Below are positions 1-6,469 of a stretch of 8,230 nt of DNA, piece by piece; positions within the stretch are counted from its first letter, which is position 1, and every line of letters starts with the position of its first letter. This DNA comes from Thermoflexales bacterium (lineage in GTDB: Bacteria > Chloroflexota > Anaerolineae > Fen-1058). The notes beneath the pieces are model-generated. The model saw only the letters and a list, made by a program, of their open reading frames with translations, ran no database searches and was not told the origin of the DNA. The stretch covers positions 1 through 8,230 of the forward strand of contig JAFGFO010000026.1 in NCBI GenBank assembly GCA_016931085.1. The letters are read 5' to 3'. Made by a program: the position numbers and the translations under genes.

Positions 1-882
1 GGGGGTAGCCGGAACGGCCAGCACGCCAGCGGATGGCGTCTCGTGCCATGCCTGGCGCAGCGCCTCGATCATGGCACGGGCGGTGGCAAAACGCTCGCCC
101 GGTTCTTTGGCCAACGCTCGCAGGATAGCTGCCTCGACGGCGGTGGGAAGGTCGGGCACATAGCGGCGAGGTGGTGTAGGATCCTCGCTGATGTGCTTCA
201 GGGCCAGGCTGATCGAGCTTTCGGCCTCGAAGGGGAGATGGTCAGTCACCATCTCGTACAGGATTCCCCCCAAGGAATAAATGTCCGATTGCGGCACGGC
301 CCCGCGCGAGTCGATAGCCTGCTCGGGGGCGATGTACTCTGGCGTGCCAAAGGAATGTCCCAGCGTGATCTGGCTGGCCCGGTCGCGCAGCATGGCCAAC
401 CCAAAGTCGCCCAGAACCGCTTGGCCATTAGAGGCCAGGAGCACATTGCCGGGCTTGACGTCGCGATGGATGACACCGCGCTCGTGAGCGTAATCCAGGC
501 CAGCCGCTACCTGCCCCAAGATATTTAGAATCTCCTCGCTCGTAAAGGGGGGGCCTGTCCTGCGCCGGCGGTCGATCTCGGCCCGCAGGTCGGTGCCCTC
601 GATGTATTTCATGACCAGGTAGTGGACATCGCCTTGGTGGCCAAAGTAATAGACGCCGACGATGTTGGGATGGTCGAGTCCGGCCGCAGCTTTGGCCTCG
701 CGTTGGAAACGCTGGGTCAGGGTTGGGTCGGTTTCGAGAGCCTGGGGCAGCAGCTTGATGGCCACGTAGCGGTTGAGAGCCTGGTCGTAGCCTTTATAGA
801 CCAGGCCCATCCCGCCGTGCCCGATTCTCTCGAGAACCTGGTAGACACCGAGACTATGACCGATTAGGGGATCTGAAGCCAT
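1..882 (-). CDS. Hanks-type serine/threonine protein kinase, N-terminal part (C-terminus cut by window start)
   Basis: The frame is open from an ATG at 882-880 to the window edge, giving 294 residues of a PknB-like cytoplasmic kinase domain that transfers ATP phosphate to Ser/Thr. All core motifs are intact: glycine-rich loop IGHGGMGLVYKG (20-31), ATP lysine in VAIKLL (K43), helix-C glutamate (E62), catalytic loop HRDVKPGN (139-146, D141), DFG (159-161), and the activation segment ending in GTPEYIAPEQ (179-188). The domain ends near residue 275 and a proline/alanine-rich linker starts at the edge, so a transmembrane or sensor region probably follows; it is not visible. The gene lies 33 bp after the glycosyltransferase, in the same frame, but has its own strong promoter. 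A TTG at 912-910 could be an alternative start, but the ATG fits the usual short N-terminus of these kinases. Substrate unknown. Confidence 0.96.
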   Translation of the reverse strand, partial: MASDPLIGHSLGVYQVLERIGHGGMGLVYKGYDQALNRYVAIKLLPQALETDPTLTQRFQREAKAAAGLDHPNIVGVYYFGHQGDVHYLVMKYIEGTDLRAEIDRRRRTGPPFTSEEILNILGQVAAGLDYAHERGVIHRDVKPGNVLLASNGQAVLGDFGLAMLRDRASQITLGHSFGTPEYIAPEQAIDSRGAVPQSDIYSLGGILYEMVTDHLPFEAESSISLALKHISEDPTPPRRYVPDLPTAVEAAILRALAKEPGERFATARAMIEALRQAWHETPSAGVLAVPATP

Positions 883-890
883 AATCCCAG

Positions 891-919
891 AGTATACCTT
901 GCTTCCCGCCAAGTGTCAA
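891..919 (-). promoter_or_regulatory. Near-consensus sigma70-type promoter for the kinase gene
   Basis: Read on the minus strand there is a perfect -35 TTGACA (919-914), a 17-nt spacer and a -10 TATACT (896-891, 5 of 6 consensus bases). The -35 contains the TGA stop of the upstream glycosyltransferase. The expected transcription start, 6-9 nt past the -10, falls at about 885-882, essentially on the kinase ATG (882). The mRNA would then be leaderless or nearly so, and no good Shine-Dalgarno is seen in the gap. Seen directly: the hexamers and spacing. Inferred: activity and start site. Confidence 0.72.
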
Positions 920-2061
920 TTTTGTGCCAGCCTGTACACCTCGGCTGTCTGCCTGGCACAGCGCTCCCAACTGAAACGGGCCGCCTGGGCCACGGCTCGT
1001 TGTGACAACTCGCGATGCAGCTCGCCGTCGTTGAGCACGGCGATCAAGCCGCCGGCCATGCGCTCGGCGTCGTCGGGGTCGACCAGTATCCCGGCATCGC
1101 CCACGATCTCCGGGATCGAGCTGGCGTCGGAGCCCACCACGGGGCTGCCGCATGCCAATGCCTCCAGGACCGGCAAGCCAAAGCCCTCGTAGCGGCTGGG
1201 AAACAAGAACGCCGATGCGCCACGATACAGGGCAGGCTTGTCTTCCTCGGCCACCGGCCCGATGCAGCACACTAACTCTTCGACCTCGAATGAGCGTGCC
1301 AACGCGCGCGGGTCGCGAAAAAAACGGTCGTGCTGTTCTGGCAGCCCCCCGGCCAGTACTAGGGGGAATTCTGTGCCGAAGGCGCGCTGCAGCCAGGTAC
1401 ACATTTGCACAAGGGTTTCCACGTTCTTGCGGGCGTCCACCCCCCCCAAGTACAAGACGTACTTGCGCGGCAAGCCGGGATGGCGCTGGCGCAGCGCGGA
1501 GTCGCCGGCCGGGTCGGGCTGGGGGGTGAAGCGTCGGCCGGCCGCCAGGTGCGTCACGTGCACCCGCCCGGCCGGGATGCGCAGGTGGCTCACAATGTCA
1601 CGCTTGGAGGCTTCCGAGATCGTGAGCACCTGTGCGGCGTTCTGCGCGGCGGCAGCGACCAGGCCGGTGTACAGCCGCACCAGCGGCCCGCCGCGGTATT
1701 CGGCTAGCAGCATGGGGATCAGGTCGAGCACGCTGACCACGGTGGGCAGGTTAGGCGACAGGGGGCTGCCCCAGTACGGGACGTGCGCCACGTCGGCCTG
1801 CAACTGGCGGCACAGGCGGGGAAAGGTGACTTGCTCGAACCAGACCTTGCCGAGATTGGAACGGGAGCTGGGGGCAGGGTACAGGCGGAGTTGTCGCAGC
1901 TTGCTGGCTGCAGCTTGCTGGTCGCTGGTCGCTCGGGGCACGACGAGCGTGAGGCGCAGCTCGGGCGCGGCGCGCGGCAAGTGCTCGACCAACTGGCGCA
2001 GGTATTGCCCGCTGCCCGCGTGAGTCTGATCCCAGAACCAGCCGTTGATGACGATGTGCAT
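916..2061 (-). CDS. GT4-type (GT-B fold) glycosyltransferase family 1 protein
   Basis: This is a 381-residue protein with the usual length and two-lobe layout of GT4 retaining glycosyltransferases, which move a sugar from a nucleotide donor to a lipid-linked or polysaccharide acceptor at the inner face of the membrane. The N-terminal acceptor lobe starts with MHIVINGWFW and has the glycine-rich GSGQY (16-20). The C-terminal donor lobe begins near residue 200 (YVLYLGGVDARKNVETL) and carries the EX7E element EGFGLPVLE (E292 and E300) after FPSRY, then GSPVVGSDASSIPEIVGDAG. There is no signal peptide or membrane span. Family members often act in capsule, O-antigen or mannosylation pathways, but no other sugar genes are nearby, so donor and acceptor cannot be named. 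The ATG at 2061 is preferred because MHIVING is a typical GT4 start, although no Shine-Dalgarno is evident. It lies 119 bp after pmbA and may share its transcript. Confidence 0.93.
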   Translation of the reverse strand: MHIVINGWFWDQTHAGSGQYLRQLVEHLPRAAPELRLTLVVPRATSDQQAAASKLRQLRLYPAPSSRSNLGKVWFEQVTFPRLCRQLQADVAHVPYWGSPLSPNLPTVVSVLDLIPMLLAEYRGGPLVRLYTGLVAAAAQNAAQVLTISEASKRDIVSHLRIPAGRVHVTHLAAGRRFTPQPDPAGDSALRQRHPGLPRKYVLYLGGVDARKNVETLVQMCTWLQRAFGTEFPLVLAGGLPEQHDRFFRDPRALARSFEVEELVCCIGPVAEEDKPALYRGASAFLFPSRYEGFGLPVLEALACGSPVVGSDASSIPEIVGDAGILVDPDDAERMAGGLIAVLNDGELHRELSQRAVAQAARFSWERCARQTAEVYRLAQN

Positions 2062-2097
2062 GAGGCACTACCCAGGTCAGATGCCCAGAGCAAGCCG

Positions 2098-2111
2098 AAT
2101 CTTGCAAGATT
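2098..2111. repeat. Perfect 14-bp palindrome upstream of the glycosyltransferase
   Basis: AATCTTGCAAGATT is identical to its own reverse complement and lies 36 bp before the glycosyltransferase ATG. With no spacer it resembles a binding site for a dimeric regulator more than an RNA hairpin. The function is inferred; no regulator gene in the window can be tied to it. Confidence 0.5.
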
Positions 2112-2119
2112 TACCCAGG

Positions 2120-2141
2120 CCCTCTGTGTTCTCTGTGTCTC
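2120..2141. repeat. Remnant of the dispersed CACAGAG-type intergenic repeat
   Basis: On the plus strand ctctgtgt occurs at 2122-2129 and again at 2131-2138, a 9-bp period. The minus strand reads GACACAGAGAACACAGAGG. I recall this short-period repeat as common between genes in Chloroflexota and some other phyla, where it gives spurious translations such as DTENTE. It lies in the pmbA-glycosyltransferase gap, and I do not treat the small frames across it as genes. Its function is unknown. Confidence 0.6.
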
Positions 2142-2160
2142 CCTGGCCAGCCCGCCAGGG
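2141..2160 (-). terminator. Possible hairpin between pmbA and the glycosyltransferase gene
   Basis: CCCTGGC (2141-2147) and GCCAGGG (2154-2160) form a perfect 7-bp GC-rich stem with a 6-nt loop, 20 nt after the pmbA stop. No U-run follows on the minus strand (the next bases are agacacag), so it is not a classical intrinsic terminator. It could partly stop transcription or protect the 3' end of the thrC-tldD-pmbA message. Confidence 0.35.
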
Positions 2161-2180
2161 CAGGCTGTGGCAAATAGATC

Positions 2181-3521
2181 TCAGAACTCGGTCGCCCCGG
2201 TGAAGGTGAACTCGCGCAGGTGGAGCGCAGGCACACGGGCAACGCCCATGTCCTCGTCCAAGGTCCACAACTCATTCCCCACACTCTCAACGCCGGCCAA
2301 GGCCGGCACGTAGCCCTGGGTAAAGCGCAGGTTTTTGACCGGGTAGGCGATCTCGCCGTTCTCGATCCAGAAAAGACCGTCGCGCGTCATGCCGGTGATG
2401 ACGCAATCGCGTGGGTGAACGACCCGCGTGTACCAGAAACGTGACACCAGCAGCCCACGCCCGATCGAGCGAATCATCTCACCCAGCGAGTTGGATCCCG
2501 CTCCCATCACCAGGTTGAGGGGAAACGGGCCATAGGTATTGGGCGCGGGCAGGGCGTGGCCGGTTGAGCGCTTGCCCGGCTCCCGGCTGGCCGTCATAGT
2601 ATCGTATACCGGCCCCTGGGGCACGCCGGCGGTGACGATCTCGACCCGCTGCTTGGGTAACCCTTCAAAGTCAAACGGCATCGGCAGCCCACTCGCGTCT
2701 CGCCCATTGTCCCAGATGTTGATGCCAGGCGACATCAGGCGCTGGCCGAGGCGCTCGTTCATCCAACTGCGGCCTTCTTGCATCGACTGCGCGCCCATGC
2801 CGACGTAGCCGAGCATAGTCAGCATGTCGTGCGTAGCATAGGGCATCAGGATGACGCTGTACGTGCCCGGCTCGATCGAGCGCGGCTCTCGCGCCCGGCG
2901 GGCGATGTCGACGGCTTGCTGGCCCAATGCCTCGACGGGCACATCGCCCAGCCGCCAGCCAGCACGCGTGGCGTAACCCGACCCGCTGCCGGCCATGACC
3001 ACGGTCGTCAGCCGCACGTGAGTCGCGGCGTGGTAAGCCATGACGCCGTGCGAGTTGGCCACGGCCAGTTCGTCTACGCCGGTGCTTAACGCGCCGGCTC
3101 CCACCAGATCGTGCGAGTTGGCCAGGGAGCAGATCGTCCCCACCGCCCGCGCTCGCCATCCGGCGTCGACGCCGGCCAGGGCCTCGTCGAAAGAGTTTAT
3201 TGCCTCCACGGACATGGGCTGCGGCAGGCCGGGGAAATGGGGGTTTTCCGGCTGCAGCCTGGCCAGGGTTTGGGCATTCTCTACCGCTCGCCCCAAGCCG
3301 GCGTCTGATACGTCGTTCGTTGTGGCCACCCCCACGCGCTTGCCGAACGCCACCCGCACCGTGACCGATGTGTTGGCTTCGGCCACGTTCTGATGGATCA
3401 CGTTGTTGGCAAAGCGCGTCAGGGCGCTGTCACGACTGACCAGGCACACTTCGGCCTCGTCAGCTCCTGAAAGCGCCAACACTTGCTTGAGGATTGCCTG
3501 AGCTCGAGCTTCTCCTAGCAC
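2181..3521 (-). CDS. pmbA: PmbA/TldE-like non-catalytic subunit of the TldD/PmbA metalloprotease
   Basis: This 446-residue protein belongs to the TldD/PmbA (peptidase U62) family and has the usual TldE length. In the characterised E. coli complex, TldE pairs with TldD to form a chamber that degrades unfolded peptides, matures microcin B17 and acts on CcdA; the zinc site is in TldD. Consistent with that, the region matching the TldD zinc site (about residues 221-240, TYSVILMPYATHDMLTMLGY) has no HExxxH. Typical family features are the N-terminal segment around SRDSALTRFANN (29-40) and the C-terminal TRDGLFWIENGEIAYPVKNLRFTQG (379-403). The GTG start at 3521 is supported by GGGAG six nt upstream. 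It lies 15 nt after tldD, so the subunits are almost certainly co-transcribed and made together. The partner assignment is firm; the natural substrate is not known. Confidence 0.95.
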   Translation of the reverse strand: MLGEARAQAILKQVLALSGADEAEVCLVSRDSALTRFANNVIHQNVAEANTSVTVRVAFGKRVGVATTNDVSDAGLGRAVENAQTLARLQPENPHFPGLPQPMSVEAINSFDEALAGVDAGWRARAVGTICSLANSHDLVGAGALSTGVDELAVANSHGVMAYHAATHVRLTTVVMAGSGSGYATRAGWRLGDVPVEALGQQAVDIARRAREPRSIEPGTYSVILMPYATHDMLTMLGYVGMGAQSMQEGRSWMNERLGQRLMSPGINIWDNGRDASGLPMPFDFEGLPKQRVEIVTAGVPQGPVYDTMTASREPGKRSTGHALPAPNTYGPFPLNLVMGAGSNSLGEMIRSIGRGLLVSRFWYTRVVHPRDCVITGMTRDGLFWIENGEIAYPVKNLRFTQGYVPALAGVESVGNELWTLDEDMGVARVPALHLREFTFTGATEF

Positions 3522-3527
3522 GGTGTT

Positions 3528-3534
3528 CTCCCTT
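3528..3534 (-). promoter_or_regulatory. Ribosome binding site fixing the GTG start of pmbA
   Basis: The minus strand reads AAGGGAG, with GGGAG six nt before the GTG at 3521-3519. No ATG lies near a comparable site, so the non-ATG start is preferred. The site sits in the 15-nt gap after the tldD TAG stop. Confidence 0.7.
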
Positions 3535-3536
3535 TG

Positions 3537-4979
3537 CTATTTCAGCACGCCTACCTGCACGCCTCGGAAACGCGCTGGCGCAGTGCCGTGGCCGGTGTGG
3601 GCGATCTGCGATGGCTGGCCTTTGCCGCAATTGGGCGTTCCCCACACCACCCAGTGATCGCGATTGCAGATGGCGTCGCACTTGCCCCAGAATTGGGGCG
3701 TGATGCCGGTGTAAGTGGCATTCTTCAGCATGCGCCCCAGCCGGCCAGCCTTGATCTCGTAAGCGATCTCGGTGCCAAATTGAAAATTGAGCCGCTTGTC
3801 GTCGATCGACCAAGAGCGGTTCGTGTCCAGCCAGAGGCCCTCGTCTGTGTCGGCGATCAGCTCGTCCAGCGTCCATTCGCCCGGATCCAGGTTGACGTTG
3901 ACCATGCGGATGATGGGCACGCGGTTCCAGTTACTGGCTCGCATGCAGCCGTTGGACGTCTTGCCCAGTTGGTGGGCGCTCTCGCGGCTCATCAGGTAGC
4001 CGACAAAGATGCCGTCGCGCACGATGGGGGTGGAGGAGGCCGGCACGCCCTCGTCGTCCCAGCCAAAAGTACCCAGGCCGCCGGGTGTGAGCGACTCGGC
4101 CGTCATATTGACCAGCGGTGAACCGTAGCGAAAGGTCCCCAGCTTGTCGGTTGTCAGGAACGAGGTGCCGGCATACGCCGCTTCGCTGCCAAAGACGCGA
4201 TCCAGCTCGATGGCGTGCCCGCAGCTTTCGTGAACCTGCAGCGCCAGTTGGGCCGAGCCGATGATGACGGTCATTTCACCCGCCGGGCATTGATCGGCGC
4301 TCAGCAGCGCCTCGGCCTCGGCGCCCACTCGCCCGGCGTTGCCCGGCAGATCCATCTCTTCGATGAACTCGTAGCCGCGCGTCACCTGGTGCCGGCCGAC
4401 CGAGTTGGGGTAAGAGCGGACCTGGATCTCGCCGTCGGCCACCGCCGTCGCCTCGATCCCACAGCCGGTCTCGACGATCTCTTGCTCGATCAGGCTGCCC
4501 TCGCTGCTGCCAAAGGATTTGTGTTGGCGCAAAACCGCGATCTCGCCGCGCGCCACCTTGACCTTGGGCGCCCGGTGCAGTTCGGCGTCGGCCCGCAGCA
4601 GTGTTTCGATCTTGCGATCGAGCGGGATCTCGAACGGGTCGATCTCTATGGGTGTGCGATAGCTGCCGCGCTGGACGATGGGCGGCCCAAGCTCGACGTC
4701 TTGCCGCTTGAACAGCGCGCTGGCGCGAGCGATGCTGACCGCCAAAGCGGCTACCCGCTCGGCTTCGGCCAGTGTGAGTTGGGAGCTGGAGGCAAAGCCC
4801 CACGCACCATCGGCGATGACGCGTACGCCAAAACCGTGGTTCTCCTCTTGCCCCAAGGCCTCGACCACACCGTTTTTCGTAGCGACCGCTTGCTCGCTGG
4901 TGTGGACAACGCGTACGTCAGCATAGGTTGCGCCCTTGAGCTGGGCAGCGTTCAGGGCTTGGTCGATCAGCTCTTTCAA
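3537..4979 (-). CDS. tldD: TldD-like zinc metalloprotease, catalytic subunit
   Basis: This 480-residue protein is the catalytic half of the TldD/TldE peptidase. The zinc-protease signature HESCGHAIELD is present (H250, E251, H255), matching the HExxxH of the family, and the distal cysteine ligand is probably C451 in WGTPNCGKGQP. Other family features are TRGYEFIEEMDLPGN (200-214), GTFGWDDEGVPASSTPIVRDG (303-323, the segment lining the active site) and the C-terminal HGTAPARFRGVQVG. It is a soluble cytoplasmic enzyme with no signal peptide. The start is a TTG at 4979-4977; GGAGG five nt upstream supports it, and it overlaps the threonine synthase stop as TTGA, so translation is probably coupled. 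pmbA follows after 15 nt. All catalytic residues are present, so activity is expected; the substrate is unknown. Confidence 0.96.
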   Translation of the reverse strand: MKELIDQALNAAQLKGATYADVRVVHTSEQAVATKNGVVEALGQEENHGFGVRVIADGAWGFASSSQLTLAEAERVAALAVSIARASALFKRQDVELGPPIVQRGSYRTPIEIDPFEIPLDRKIETLLRADAELHRAPKVKVARGEIAVLRQHKSFGSSEGSLIEQEIVETGCGIEATAVADGEIQVRSYPNSVGRHQVTRGYEFIEEMDLPGNAGRVGAEAEALLSADQCPAGEMTVIIGSAQLALQVHESCGHAIELDRVFGSEAAYAGTSFLTTDKLGTFRYGSPLVNMTAESLTPGGLGTFGWDDEGVPASSTPIVRDGIFVGYLMSRESAHQLGKTSNGCMRASNWNRVPIIRMVNVNLDPGEWTLDELIADTDEGLWLDTNRSWSIDDKRLNFQFGTEIAYEIKAGRLGRMLKNATYTGITPQFWGKCDAICNRDHWVVWGTPNCGKGQPSQIAHTGHGTAPARFRGVQVGVLK

Positions 4980-6337
4980 AGTGTCCTCCGTGTGTTGATT
5001 TTACCACAGAAACCGAGTTTTTTGCCTTGCATCCCCAAGCGAAGCGCGGGGAAGTGCTTCGCAAAAACTTGGTTTCTGGAATTTCCCAAGACGCGCTTGA
5101 CCTCGTCCAATGCTGGTTCAATCCTGAGCGGCTCGCCGGCCACTCGGATCGCGCTGCGCACGTCCTTCAAACCGTTGCCGGTGACGAGCACCACGATCGT
5201 TTCGCCAGGCGATACCGACCCTTGTGCCAGCGCCTGAAGCAGACCGGCATAGGCTGTGGCGCCGGCAGGCTCGGCAAACACACCGGCCAGCCGGCCCAAT
5301 GTCGGTATAGCTTGTAAGATGGCCTCGTCGCTGACGGTGACGTATGTGCCGCCCGTCTCATTCACGGCACGCACGGCACGCACGCCGTCGCGCGGCAGGT
5401 CTACGCTGATGCTGTCGGCGATTGTGCTCGCCTGGACCGGCGCGACTGTCGCCGTGCCAGCCTGCCAGGCGTTGGCGCAGGCGGCCGAGAGCTCCGATTG
5501 CACGCCCATCAGGCGGGGCATCCGTTCGATCCAACCCAGGGCCAGCAGGTTTTGCAGCCCCTTGTGGACGCCCGCGATGATGTTGCCGTCGCCCACCGGC
5601 ACACAGATCCAATCCGGCGCTCGCCAATCCAACTGTTCGCAGATCTCGAACGCCACCGTCTTCTTGCCCTCCACTGTGTAGGGATTATAGCCGGTGTTGC
5701 GGCAATACCAGCCGAATTCCTTGCTGGCGGCTATGCTCAGCTCGAAGGCCGCGTCATAATTGCCCTTGACGGCCAGGACAGTCGCCCCAAAGATCAGCAG
5801 TTGAGCGATCTTGGCCTCCGGCGCAGTTTCGGGTACAAAGATGATGTTGCGCAGGCCGATGCCGGCCGACAGGCAGGCCAGCGACGAGGCGGCGTTGCCG
5901 GTGGAAGCCGCGCACACCACCTCCCGCCCCAACTCGACCGCCTTGACGATCGCCACGGCGCTGGCGCGATCCTTGAACGAGGCCGAGGGATTGCGGCTGT
6001 CGTCCTTGAGGTACAGATGCGGCAGGCCGGCGGCTTGCCGCAAGCGTCCGGGTGCATACAGAGGCATCCCACCCACGTGCATCAGCGGGTGTGTCGAGTC
6101 GCCGCTCAAGCTGGCGAGCGCCTCCGCTTGGATTGGCAGCAGGGGCAGGTAGCGCCAGATCGAAGGGTCGCGCCTGGCAGCCAGCTCGGCGCGCGAAAAT
6201 GCCCGCTTGAGACGGGCATAATCGTACACGATATCCAGGTTGCCCTCGTCGCCGTGATGGGGACAGACGTAATCGAGCTGATCCAATGCGTATTCCGCGC
6301 CGCACAACGAGCATTTAAAGCCAATCACGTGATTCAT
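4976..6337 (-). CDS. thrC: Threonine synthase (PLP-dependent), with a repeat-derived C-terminal tail
   Basis: Threonine synthase converts O-phospho-L-homoserine to threonine with pyridoxal phosphate, the last step of threonine synthesis, in the cytoplasm. The 453-residue protein has an N-terminal zinc-ribbon-like part (C9-x2-C12, C25-x-H27/H28), as in many archaeal, plant and Chloroflexota-type enzymes. The PLP lysine is K122 in NPSASFKDRA, followed by STGNAASS (145-152) and the phosphate-binding PVGDGNIIAG (247-256). The family-like fold ends near residue 418. Residues 420-445 are encoded by a palindromic repeat, so the tail is probably acquired. The ATG at 6337 has only a weak AGAG upstream. 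It heads the thrC-tldD-pmbA run, and its stop overlaps the tldD start by 4 nt. A related PLP enzyme is possible, but the motif set favours threonine synthase. Confidence 0.92.
   Translation of the reverse strand: MNHVIGFKCSLCGAEYALDQLDYVCPHHGDEGNLDIVYDYARLKRAFSRAELAARRDPSIWRYLPLLPIQAEALASLSGDSTHPLMHVGGMPLYAPGRLRQAAGLPHLYLKDDSRNPSASFKDRASAVAIVKAVELGREVVCAASTGNAASSLACLSAGIGLRNIIFVPETAPEAKIAQLLIFGATVLAVKGNYDAAFELSIAASKEFGWYCRNTGYNPYTVEGKKTVAFEICEQLDWRAPDWICVPVGDGNIIAGVHKGLQNLLALGWIERMPRLMGVQSELSAACANAWQAGTATVAPVQASTIADSISVDLPRDGVRAVRAVNETGGTYVTVSDEAILQAIPTLGRLAGVFAEPAGATAYAGLLQALAQGSVSPGETIVVLVTGNGLKDVRSAIRVAGEPLRIEPALDEVKRVLGNSRNQVFAKHFPALRLGMQGKKLGFCGKINTRRTL
4985..4989 (-). promoter_or_regulatory. 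Ribosome binding site fixing the TTG start of tldD
   Basis: The minus strand reads GGAGG, five nt before the TTG at 4979-4977. It lies inside the last codons of thrC, next to the TTGA overlap, so ribosomes finishing thrC would be placed directly on tldD. This supports the rare TTG over any later start. Confidence 0.75.
5004..5079. repeat. Palindromic (REP/MITE-like) element inside the 3' end of thrC
   Basis: The outer arms are 5007-5023 (cagaaaccgagtttttt) and 5063-5078 (aaaaacttggtttctg); they pair with one mismatch and one extra base. A second inverted repeat, GCGAAGC (5039-5045) and GCTTCGC (5056-5062), pairs around a 10-nt loop. The result is a long imperfect hairpin of about 76 bp. Palindromes with AAACCGAGTTT-like arms are familiar to me as dispersed elements in Chloroflexota and some cyanobacteria; that is recollection, not a search. 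No transposase is encoded, so if mobile it would be non-autonomous. It is read through in frame by thrC. Confidence 0.7.
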
Positions 6338-6364
6338 CTCTGACTCTGAAATAACTCTAATTTT

Positions 6365-6390
6365 ACCGCGAAGGCGCGAAGGACGCTAAG
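6365..6390. repeat. Remnant of the dispersed CGCGAAGG-type intergenic repeat
   Basis: cgcgaagg occurs at 6367-6374 and 6375-6382, followed by the degenerate acgctaag at 6383-6390: an 8-bp period with three units. I recall ACCGCGAAGGCGCGAAG-like strings as frequent intergenic repeats in Chloroflexota and other phyla. Here the repeat would lie in the 5' leader of the thrC message. The short minus-strand reading frame across it (ending LASFAPSR) is not considered a gene. Confidence 0.6.
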
Positions 6391-6439
6391 AAAATTAAGG
6401 TGGACTCATCTCTATCTCTATCTGAACTCTCTACCTGCC

Positions 6440-6468
6440 ATGATAGCACAAATCCGAAAATGTGATAA
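6440..6468 (-). promoter_or_regulatory. Candidate sigma70-type promoter for thrC-tldD-pmbA
   Basis: On the minus strand, -35 TTATCA (6468-6463, 4 of 6) and -10 TATCAT (6445-6440, 5 of 6) are separated by exactly 17 nt. The -10 is extended by TGC immediately before it. Transcription would start near 6433, giving a leader of about 95 nt that includes the CGCGAAGG repeat. Activity is inferred from sequence only. Confidence 0.55.
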
Positions 6469-6469
6469 C
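6461..6469 (+). promoter_or_regulatory. Candidate extended -10 for the pseudouridine synthase gene
   Basis: TGtGATAAC fits an extended -10 (4 of 6 in the hexamer plus the TG). No good -35 is seen 17 nt upstream. The expected start, about 6476-6478, coincides with the GTG start codon, which fits the lack of a Shine-Dalgarno. It overlaps the -35 of the minus-strand promoter. Confidence 0.35.

Noticed and set aside
43..528. Plus-strand open frame of 161 codons opposite the kinase
   Set aside because: It is antisense to a kinase domain with every catalytic motif intact; its own translation has no recognisable features and reflects GC-rich codon bias.
1896..1920. Short direct repeat gcagcttgctg (1896-1906 and 1910-1920)
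   Set aside because: It falls in the coding sequence for a Gln/Ala-rich loop of the glycosyltransferase and is simple codon-level low complexity.
1238..2023. Plus-strand open frame of 261 codons opposite the glycosyltransferase
   Set aside because: Its translation is Arg/Ser-rich low complexity and it lies entirely within a well-supported minus-strand GT4 gene.
2077..2268. Small minus-strand frame across the pmbA-glycosyltransferase gap, considered as a RiPP precursor for TldD/PmbA
   Set aside because: It overlaps the pmbA 3' end out of frame and its middle is translated CACAGAG repeat (GDTENTEGL); there is no leader/core pattern or ribosome site.
5004..5079. Palindrome considered as an intrinsic terminator of thrC or part of a CRISPR array
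   Set aside because: It lies inside the open frame ahead of a coupled gene, and there is one copy only, with no regularly spaced repeats or spacers.
4215..5237. Plus-strand open frame of 340 codons opposite tldD and thrC
   Set aside because: It spans the junction of two well-supported genes and the palindrome and shows no family motif, so it is a shadow frame.
5498..6343. Plus-strand open frame of 281 codons opposite thrC
   Set aside because: It covers the N-terminal half of threonine synthase in reverse and has no ribosome site or motif.
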